DNA from: Phytohalomonas tamaricis
Lineage (GTDB): Bacteria > Pseudomonadota > Gammaproteobacteria > Pseudomonadales > Halomonadaceae
Direction: 5' to 3'
DNA: 64,000 nt
Assembly (NCBI RefSeq): GCF_003012345.1
Contig: NZ_PVRV01000015.1
Coordinates: 1 to 64,000 of the forward strand
Numbering within the stretch: position 1 is the stretch's first letter; every line of letters begins with the position of its first letter. The notes under the pieces were generated by a model. It had not been told where the DNA came from and did no database searches. It saw only the letters and a program-made list of their open reading frames with translations. The position numbers and the translations under genes are program-made. Positions 58,011 through 64,000 of the stretch are shown one piece after another.

Positions 58011-58661
58011 TTAGTCGCCGGTAATGGTGTCGACGCTGACCGCCTGTGGCGGCTCGACTGGCGTAAGGCGTCGCACCTGGTCGGGGTGGATACGGTCCCG
58101 GTAGTCGAGCGGTTCGAGCGGCTGCGGTTAGCTGGTTTCAAGCGCACGCTCGATCGCTGCCAGCACGCGCACGTCACGTAGCCCTTCGGTGCCATCGGCC
58201 TCGTGGTCACGGTTGTTGAGAATGCAGTCGGAGAAGTAGTCGGTCTCGCCGCCAAACTGCTCGACCGGCCCCGGATTGTGGTGGCGCTTCTCGCCTTCGA
58301 CGGTAAGGTCATATTCAATCGCGACGTCAGGGCCGAAGAAATAGCACGGTGACGAAGCGACACTGCCCTTGGTGCCTACCACCGAGAACTGGTTGAACAC
58401 CGCTGAGGCATAGGTGACGAAGAACTGCGCGATTCTCTCGCCCGGGAAACGCAGCGTGACCGCGACGCTGTCATCGAAATTGTAGTTACGCCCGGGGGTC
58501 TTGGTGCCGACCGCGCTCACCTCGAGCGGCTCGAGGGCGAACAGGTGGCGCACCACATTGAGCGGATAGGTACCCTGGTCTGGAACCGGTCCCGCCCAAT
58601 AGCCGTTGAGGGCGCGATGATTCTTTTCGTTGACGCTCCGATTGAAATGCGAGGCTAGCCT
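58011..58661 (-). pseudogene. Decayed Gfo/Idh/MocA-family oxidoreductase
   Basis: The minus strand encodes the C-terminal half of a glucose-fructose-oxidoreductase-like protein: HRALNGYWAGPVPDQGTYPL, then NFDDSVAVTLRFPGERIAQF and GTKGSVASSPCYF, typical of the family's substrate domain. Two lesions are visible. The N-terminal NAD-binding Rossmann domain is missing; the frame meets TAA at 58662-58664 after only about 14 unrelated residues. A second in-frame TAA at 58128-58130 interrupts the tail, after which the same frame continues for 38 codons (PLEPLDYRDRIHPDQVRRLTPVEPP) to TAA at 58011-58013. It is therefore almost certainly non-functional. Confidence 0.8.
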
Positions 58662-58723
58662 TTAAGCGTATCAGCGGTAGCCAACAATGCATTGGCTACC
58701 ATGTTCGATGCAGCAGGTCACTA

Positions 58724-59152
58724 CTACTGATCGTCCGAACCAGTACCGCCCGCGCCCATGTACTGACCTTTCGATTCTGTAGCGTTAGACCCCGTACCAT
58801 TCGAGCCCGTGCTGCTGGACCCCGTGCCGGCACGCTTATCGATCTCTTGCTTGGCCTTGTCTCCCGTCTTCTGCTTCATCTTGTCCGTCATGCTGCCGGA
58901 CTGCTGCGAAGACGTACTAGCACTGTTGCCACCCGTGCTGCTGGACCCCGTACCGGCATGCTTGTCGACCTCTTGCTTGGCCTTGTCTCCCGCCTTCTGC
59001 TTCATCTTGTCCGTCATGCTGCCAGACTGCTGCGAAGACGCATTGCCACTGTTGCCATTATCCGTCAGGCTACTGCCCGAGCTCTGCTCGGCAAACGTCG
59101 GCGTGGTTGCTAGCGCTAGTACCAACGGTGCTGCCATCCATGCAAACTTCAT
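58724..59152 (-). CDS. Secreted protein with two tandem repeats
   Basis: A 142-residue protein of no known family. A signal peptide of 21 residues ends at PTFA before EQSSG. Two repeats of about 38 residues follow, at residues 39-76 and 81-118, each made of SSQQSGSMTDKMKQKxGDKA, KQExDKxAG and a Gly/Ser/Thr linker. The central part of each repeat is a charged amphipathic helix; linkers are flexible. The ends are Gly/Ser/Asn rich. AAGGAGAAG precedes the ATG. It is probably periplasmic and partly disordered; a stress-related role is conceivable but not shown. It borders decayed DNA on both sides. Confidence 0.7.
   Translation of the reverse strand: MKFAWMAAPLVLALATTPTFAEQSSGSSLTDNGNSGNASSQQSGSMTDKMKQKAGDKAKQEVDKHAGTGSSSTGGNSASTSSQQSGSMTDKMKQKTGDKAKQEIDKRAGTGSSSTGSNGTGSNATESKGQYMGAGGTGSDDQ
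58799..59038. repeat. Tandem 114-bp coding repeat
   Basis: Two copies at 58925-59038 and 58799-58912 differ at roughly a dozen positions and repeat with a period of 126 bp. The low divergence suggests a recent duplication within the gene. Confidence 0.8.
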
Positions 59153-59742
59153 GAGTGCTTCTCCTTAGCTGAGGTGTACCCTAACCAGCATAGACGAGAG
59201 ACGACGACCAGCCTCCCCTACCATAAAAAACTAATTAAAATTTAACATTGTCCTGCTCAATCGGAAGCTCCCGGCACAGACCAAGCGGCCGTGGACGTAT
59301 GTGAGCTGGGCGCGTTCGCTGGCGTCGGGCCTGAGGTTGGCGTAGACGTCGCGGGCGACCATCAACTACAGCGTCAGCATGATCGAATCGATCGTCGACA
59401 CCGCCTCCGCCGACGTACCGCCACGCTGACCCGCTTCAGCGGTTAACACGCTAAACACGGGGGCGTCTTGTCCTGAACACCCCGCTACGGTCCTCCTTTC
59501 CTCATACGTCATCTTTGTCTCACCTTTTTTATTTTTCCCTTTATCATCATTTACTTATATATGACTAATTCGCTCTTATCAGACAAAGGGCGAATAGCAC
59601 AATGGATTAAGCCGCTTAGAATCGTGCCCCGGTTCTGTACGGCACATGATCTGTTTATATCTCTCATATCTGCGCGCCGTAATCTTTCGACCATGCACGA
59701 CACTGATCGGTCACTTGCTTCAGTATTCAAGGATAAGACTTC
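59153..59742. other. Gene-poor region with possible coding remnant
   Basis: A 590-bp gap. A GC-rich part at about 59265-59440 reads on the minus strand as VARDVYANLRPDASERAQL and, before an in-frame TAG, as AEAVSTIDSIMLTL; this looks like eroded coding DNA, but I cannot name its source. The A/T-rich part from 59510 to 59742 leads into the symporter gene and presumably holds its promoter. No intact gene is supported. Confidence 0.4.
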
Positions 59743-61344
59743 ATGCATGCCCTAACGCTTTTATCGTTTTTATTCTTTACCGGGCTGGTAGCGTTTGTTA
59801 CCTGGCGCATCACCCGTCGGGATGATCTGAGCAACACACGCAATTACTTTCTGGCCGGCCGCAGCCTGACGTTCCCGTTCATCGCCGGCTCGCTGTTAAT
59901 GACGAACCTCTCTACCGAGCAGATGGTCGGCCTAAACGGCGCGGCATTCAGCGATGGCCTGAGTGTGATGGCCTGGGAAGTGGTCGCGGTCGTCGCGCTG
60001 GTACTACTGGCCCTGTTCTTTCTGCCGCGTTTTTTGCGCAGCGGGATTGCCACTGTGCCGCAGTTGCTCGAAATCCGCTTTGACCGGACCACGCAGCTGA
60101 TCTGTAACATCATCTTCTTGTTGGCTTATGCGGTTATTTTGCTGCCGATCATTCTTTATTCGGGAGCCATTGGTCTTCAAGGCATGCTCGATTTGCCAAC
60201 GCTGACGGGTATTCAGTCTTCGAGCACCCTGCTGTGGCTGACGGTCTGGGTGGTTGGCCTGATCGGTTCCGTCTACGCCCTGTTTGGTGGCCTGCGCACC
60301 GTTGCCGTATCCGACCTGCTCAACGGTATCGGGCTATTGATCGGTGGCTTTGTAATCGTCTATTTCGGTCTTCAAGCTGTTAGTGATAATGGCGGCGTAC
60401 TGGCGGGCTGGCAGATACTCAAGGACACTCAGCCCGAGATGCTCAATTCGATCGGGCAAGAAGATCAACAAGTACCGTTTGCGACTCTGTTCACCGGTGT
60501 ATTCCTGATCAACCTGTTCTATTGGACTACCAACCAGCAGATCATTCAGCGTACGTTCGCCGCCAAGACACTGGCCGAGGGTCAAAAGGGCGTACTGTTG
60601 ACCGGCCTGTTCAAGCTGCTCGGTCCACTCTATCTGGTGTTACCCGGTATTATCGCCTATCACCTCTATGCCAGTGACGGCATCCGTCCTGACGAAGCCT
60701 ACGGTCGCCTTGTCTTCAACGTTCTGCCGCCTTATCTGACCGGCTTCTTCGCCGCGGTAATGGTCGGTGCGATCCTTTCTTCCTTCAACTCAGCACTTAA
60801 CAGTACCACCACCCTGTTCAGCCTCGGCGTCTACAAGGGGCTGATCAAGAAAGACGCCACCGAGGAAGAAGTGGTCAAGTCGGGCAAGGTGTTCGGCTGG
60901 GTGATGGCGATCGCGGCGATGATCATCGCTCCGCTGTTGGCCGGCCAGGACAGCCTGTTCGGCTACCTGCAGAAGATGAACGCGATTTATTTCATTCCGA
61001 TTCTCGCCGTGGTACTGGTCGGGCTTTTGACCAAGCGCGTGCCGCCGCTCGCCGCCAAGCTAGCGCTGATTCTTGGCTGCCTGCTGATTGCCGCGGGCTA
61101 TTTCATTCCGCCTTTCAACGGTATCCTTGAAATCACCAACCAGTATCATTTCGTCGCCGGCGTGTTCGTCTTGCTGGTGGCTATGATGCTGATCATCGGT
61201 AAGCTGCGCCCGCGCGCCACCGCCTGGATCCATGAAGACAGCGGTGAGGTCGATCTCACGCCGTGGAAAGGTGCGATTCCGGCCAGCATCGTGCTGATCG
61301 TTTTCGTTATCGCCATTTATATGTCCTTCGCTGGCGGCGCTTGA
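59743..61344 (+). CDS. Sodium:solute symporter (SSS family)
   Basis: A 533-residue Na+-coupled symporter of the SSS/SLC5 family with about 13-14 hydrophobic segments. RNYFLAGRSLTFPFIAGSLLMTNLSTEQMVG near the start and AAVMVGAILSSFNSALNSTTTLFSLGVYK in the second half carry the two Na+-site regions. It resembles the sugar/solute branch (SglT or YidK-like) more than proline (PutP) carriers, but the substrate is not certain. AAGGAT stands about 9 bases before the ATG. A strong terminator follows. Confidence 0.88.
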   Translation: MHALTLLSFLFFTGLVAFVTWRITRRDDLSNTRNYFLAGRSLTFPFIAGSLLMTNLSTEQMVGLNGAAFSDGLSVMAWEVVAVVALVLLALFFLPRFLRSGIATVPQLLEIRFDRTTQLICNIIFLLAYAVILLPIILYSGAIGLQGMLDLPTLTGIQSSSTLLWLTVWVVGLIGSVYALFGGLRTVAVSDLLNGIGLLIGGFVIVYFGLQAVSDNGGVLAGWQILKDTQPEMLNSIGQEDQQVPFATLFTGVFLINLFYWTTNQQIIQRTFAAKTLAEGQKGVLLTGLFKLLGPLYLVLPGIIAYHLYASDGIRPDEAYGRLVFNVLPPYLTGFFAAVMVGAILSSFNSALNSTTTLFSLGVYKGLIKKDATEEEVVKSGKVFGWVMAIAAMIIAPLLAGQDSLFGYLQKMNAIYFIPILAVVLVGLLTKRVPPLAAKLALILGCLLIAAGYFIPPFNGILEITNQYHFVAGVFVLLVAMMLIIGKLRPRATAWIHEDSGEVDLTPWKGAIPASIVLIVFVIAIYMSFAGGA

Positions 61345-61357
61345 TCCCCGCCCGCCC

Positions 61358-61387
61358 AACAACGCCCCGCACCTGCGGGGCGTTGTT
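61358..61387 (+). terminator. Terminator after the SSS symporter
   Basis: A perfect 14-bp stem AACAACGCCCCGCA with its complement, tiny loop, then GTTTCT. It is placed 14 bases after the stop codon. Confidence 0.85.
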
Positions 61388-61493
61388 GTTTCTAGCCCAA
61401 CGTTGAAAAGCGAACGTTTATTGCGACACCGTGCACACCACGTGGCATTCGCGTACAACTAACATTTTTCATAACAATATAGCGACGCTGTAT

Positions 61494-62258
61494 ATGGCTG
61501 CCTCACGTTTCGACGCTCCCCCCGTTCCCGAACAGGCAATGCCTGACTGGCAATGCGCCAGCCAAATTCCCATCGCCGCCAGCACGTCACAAGCACTACA
61601 ACCGACCAGCCTTGCCAGTGCCTTTAGAACGCATCCTATTTATTTCAAACTCGGCGTGCCGGGCGCCGTGCCGGAATGCTTCGTACGTACGGAGGTCTAT
61701 CAGCGGCTGCTCACCGCGGCCCAGACATTGCCTGCCGGCGTCATGCTGGTGGTACTCGACGGCTGGCGGCCACTTGAGGTTCAATGTCATCTCTATACCA
61801 CTCTGCTCGGCCTGATCACGCAACGTTTTGCCGCGCTCGATGAGGCAACGCGACGCGGGCGTATTCGCGGCTTCGTCGCCCTACCCAGCGATGATCCACT
61901 CTGCCCAAGCCCGCACCTGACCGGAGCCGCCGTGGACGTCACCCTGTGCGATGAGCACGGATTGCTGCTCGACATGGGCACCGCGTTTGATGAGATGCAT
62001 GCCGCCTCGCATACCCGGTATTTCGAGACACTCGCCGCCCCCAGCGCAACCGAACGCGAATGCCGCGAGCGGCGACGAATGCTCTATCACGCCATGGCCC
62101 AGGCGGGCTTTGCCAACCTGCCCAGCGAGTGGTGGCACTACAGTTTTGGCGATCAGCTATGGGCCTGGATGGGCGGACATGAGCAGGCCCTATTCGGTAA
62201 AAGCGAGCCCTACACGCTGGAAGCACGCTGGTGCCATTCACTGACCTTGATGTCCTAG
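61494..62258 (+). CDS. D-Ala-D-Ala dipeptidase (VanX-type, M15D)
   Basis: A 254-residue zinc dipeptidase of the M15D family that hydrolyses D-Ala-D-Ala. The zinc and catalytic residues are in place: SPHLTGAAVDVTL gives His141 and Asp148, SEWWHYSFGD gives Glu212 and His215, and DGWRPLEVQ gives Arg92. In Gram-negatives such enzymes (DdpX-like) recycle cell-wall dipeptide rather than confer vancomycin resistance, and no VanHA-like genes are near. The ATG at 61494 lacks an obvious ribosome site; 21 upstream codons are also open. Confidence 0.87.
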   Translation: MAASRFDAPPVPEQAMPDWQCASQIPIAASTSQALQPTSLASAFRTHPIYFKLGVPGAVPECFVRTEVYQRLLTAAQTLPAGVMLVVLDGWRPLEVQCHLYTTLLGLITQRFAALDEATRRGRIRGFVALPSDDPLCPSPHLTGAAVDVTLCDEHGLLLDMGTAFDEMHAASHTRYFETLAAPSATERECRERRRMLYHAMAQAGFANLPSEWWHYSFGDQLWAWMGGHEQALFGKSEPYTLEARWCHSLTLMS

Positions 62259-62375
62259 CCGGGCGAAAAGGACGCTGGCGCGTCCAGGCGGAGTGCCCCC
62301 TGCTCAATAGCTGTGTATTTAAACACTATTCAACAGGGAGCTTTGGCGATGTCGGCTTTACGGCCGTGGTGCCGC

Positions 62376-63773
62376 CTAGCGCAGACGTTCGAGCGTCTCC
62401 ACGCTGGCAAAGCCATCCGGCGTTTCGCCTCGGCTGCGCTGCCAGGCGCGCAGGGCGGCTCGGGTATTGGGCCCCATGATGCCGTCCGGCGTGCCGGTAT
62501 CAAAACCGGCACGATTGAGCGCCTGTTGCAGCTCAAGGGTCTGGCTGCGTGATAGCAGCTTAAGACTGCGCGGCCAGCTCGCCTGCACTCCCGGCCGGCC
62601 TTTGATGCGATCAGACAGGATCGCCACCGCCAGTGCGTAGCTGGTGGCGTTGTTGTAACGCATGATGACACGGAAATTATGCCCCACCATGAACGCCGGC
62701 CCCTGCGCTCCGGCGGGAATAATAATCGCCGCTTCATCGAGTGCCGGCAGCGGCTCGCCGCCTACGCCGCGCACCCCCAGCTCACGCCAGCGCGCCGTAC
62801 TCATGCGGTTATCGGCATCGGCGCGGGCGTAGTCGAAGCCCTCCGGCAACCTGACCTCCGCGCCCCAAGGCTCGCCGCGCTGCCAGCCGTTGCGCTCGAG
62901 ATAGTTCGCAGTGGAGGCCATCACATCGGGGATACTGCCCCAGATATCGCGCCGATCGTCGCCATCGCCGTCGACGGCATAGGCCAGAAAGCTGGTGGGA
63001 ATGAACTGGGTGTGCCCCATCGCCCCTGCCCAGGAGCCGCGCATGTGATCGGCATCGATATCGCCGCGCTGAATGATCTTCAGCGCCGCGACCAGCTGTT
63101 CACGTGCGAACTCGTGGCGGCGCCCCTCGTAGCCCAGGGTGGCAAGGGCCGCGATCGTCGAAAAATTGCCGAAGTTGCTGCCGTAGTTACTCTCTACGCC
63201 CCAGATAGCGGTCACGATCGATGACGGAACGCCGTAGCGCGCCTCCATCCGCTCGGCAGTCTCGCGGTGAGCCGCGAGTTTGGCACGACCGTTTTCGATG
63301 CGGCTTGCAGAGACCGCACTGTCGAGATACTGCCAAATGGCGCGGGTGAACTCCGGCTGGTAGCGATCCAGCTCGATGATTCGCGGCTGATAACTGACGC
63401 CACCCAGCGCCATATCAATGGTCGCCGGGTCGATGCCCTGCGAGCGGGCATAAGCACGAAACTCGTCGAGCCACTGGGCAAAGGATTCCTGCGCGGCCGG
63501 GGTGCCATCACCGGCGCTCTCGGGGGGGGCCTCACTGCTGCGGACAGTGCCACTATTATCGCTGGCGCCGCTACCGCGTTCGACTATTGCTTCTTTTGTG
63601 GCCGTCTCCGCTGTGGCTGCCCGCTTCACAGCGCTCCCGGCGCGAACGTTCGGTTCAGCGGTATTGGCCTGACAGCCCGGCATTATCATTGCCCCTGTCA
63701 GCGCCACCATCCACAGGCGCGAGCGCCGTCCGACAGTTGCCCGCCCAACTCTGTCGTTTCTCTCTTCTGCCAT
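62376..63773 (-). CDS. MltB-like lytic murein transglycosylase lipoprotein
   Basis: A 465-residue lipoprotein that cleaves the glycan strands of peptidoglycan. A basic start and hydrophobic segment end in the lipobox-like MPGC with Cys34. A Ser/Ala/Glu-rich linker follows to about 95. The SLT_2-type catalytic domain runs from about 98 to 395 with Glu194 in WGVESNYGSNFG, plus GSWAGAMGHTQFIPTSFL and NNATSYALAVAILSDRI. A C-terminal peptidoglycan-binding domain (about 405-465, LQQALNRAGFDTGTPDGIMGPNTRAALRAWQ-like) completes it. AGGGAAG precedes the ATG. It is convergent with the VanX-type gene; both act on the cell wall. Confidence 0.92.
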   Translation of the reverse strand: MAEERNDRVGRATVGRRSRLWMVALTGAMIMPGCQANTAEPNVRAGSAVKRAATAETATKEAIVERGSGASDNSGTVRSSEAPPESAGDGTPAAQESFAQWLDEFRAYARSQGIDPATIDMALGGVSYQPRIIELDRYQPEFTRAIWQYLDSAVSASRIENGRAKLAAHRETAERMEARYGVPSSIVTAIWGVESNYGSNFGNFSTIAALATLGYEGRRHEFAREQLVAALKIIQRGDIDADHMRGSWAGAMGHTQFIPTSFLAYAVDGDGDDRRDIWGSIPDVMASTANYLERNGWQRGEPWGAEVRLPEGFDYARADADNRMSTARWRELGVRGVGGEPLPALDEAAIIIPAGAQGPAFMVGHNFRVIMRYNNATSYALAVAILSDRIKGRPGVQASWPRSLKLLSRSQTLELQQALNRAGFDTGTPDGIMGPNTRAALRAWQRSRGETPDGFASVETLERLR

Positions 63774-63832
63774 GATCGCTTCCCTGTTGGCTTTGCTGAA
63801 CTATCATGGCTGATGAATAGACTTTTTGCCCA

Positions 63833-64000
63833 CTACCTGGCCTCGCCGGGCGGTGCGGTATTCAACTTCAGGGAAAGCGCCTGATGGGAAATAACAGCAA
63901 AGCAACGGCGGAGAAGATAGACCACCGTCATCATCCAGAATGTTACCGGGTCGGGCGCGGCGAGCAGGGCGTTTTGAGTATCGAGCCCTACAAGAGCGAG
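63833..64000 (-). CDS. Possible partial gene at right edge
   Basis: The minus strand is open from the window edge to TAG at 63833-63835, giving 55 residues with a hydrophobic stretch (FWMMTVVYLLRRCFAVI) and a polar tail ending NTAPPGEAR. It could be the C-terminus of a membrane protein whose start lies beyond the edge. No family is recognised, and a chance open frame cannot be ruled out. Confidence 0.3.
   Translation of the reverse strand, partial: LALVGLDTQNALLAAPDPVTFWMMTVVYLLRRCFAVISHQALSLKLNTAPPGEAR

Noticed and set aside
57819-58181. Plus-strand frame between phhB and the oxidoreductase remnant
   Set aside because: The minus strand reads as the tail of a Gfo/Idh/MocA protein; the plus frame starts inside phhB and has no ribosome site.
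61494-62258. Vancomycin-resistance gene vanX
   Set aside because: No VanH/VanA-like ligase genes are present; chromosomal VanX-type dipeptidases in Gram-negatives serve cell-wall recycling.

Overview
The window comes from a gammaproteobacterial chromosome, most probably Halomonadaceae (Halomonas or a close relative). This is inferred from gene content and protein style: the epd-pgk pair, a PcaQ/PobR-controlled protocatechuate branch, many Na+-coupled transporters and antiporters, and GC-rich codon use. I could not run a similarity search, so the genus is a judgement. The DNA is dense, ordinary chromosome. I see no insertion sequence, prophage or CRISPR array. Decayed DNA is confined to about 58.0-59.5 kb.

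Layout. 0-7.9 kb: a strong stable-RNA-type promoter firing out of the left edge, then a YdjM-like membrane protein, a gamma carbonic anhydrase, an NSS-family Na+ symporter, oligopeptidase A (prlC) with yheV, periplasmic Cu/Zn superoxide dismutase, metF and a small unknown gene. 7.9-18.3 kb: three tiny membrane proteins, then a compact selenocysteine/formate module on the minus strand: fdoG (in-frame UGA = Sec, with a bacterial SECIS hairpin), fdoH, fdoI, fdhE, a terminator, then selA, selB and tRNA-Sec (selC). This one block encodes a respiratory formate dehydrogenase plus everything needed to decode its UGA except selD. 18.7-26.4 kb: an LpxH-like phosphoesterase, a pesticin-type muramidase domain protein, PolX, ahcY behind an SAH riboswitch, a CPA1 Na+/H+ antiporter and a PTS_EIIC_2-type membrane protein. 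26.6-37.3 kb: metK, a GGDEF/EAL protein with a degenerate EAL site, transketolase, class I aldolase, epd, pgk and an M23 peptidase.

37.4-47.3 kb is a 4-hydroxybenzoate/protocatechuate catabolic region: PcaK-type transporter, PobA, PcaG, PcaH, a PcaQ-type LysR regulator with a perfect ATAACC-N4-GGTTAT operator, and a PobR-type AraC regulator. A second GGDEF/EAL protein and a 2-oxoglutarate dioxygenase sit inside it. 47.5-57.9 kb: GNAT, a Zn-peptidase, two paralogous PF02230-type hydrolases flanking a DNA/RNA endonuclease, an ABC exporter, a second Na+/H+ antiporter, a GlxA-type regulator overlapping an MFS transporter gene, and phhB. 58.0-64.0 kb: a decayed Gfo/Idh/MocA oxidoreductase gene, a repeat-containing secreted protein, an SSS symporter, a VanX-type dipeptidase and an MltB-like lytic transglycosylase lipoprotein.

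The genes that work together are the Sec/formate block; metF, ahcY and metK of the methyl cycle at three separate loci; tkt, fba, epd and pgk of central carbon metabolism; and the pob/pca route. The most unusual single object is the second PF02230-type hydrolase (51165-51848). Its catalytic serine is replaced by aspartate while the acid and histidine remain, which is the triad layout of haloalkane dehalogenases and epoxide hydrolases.
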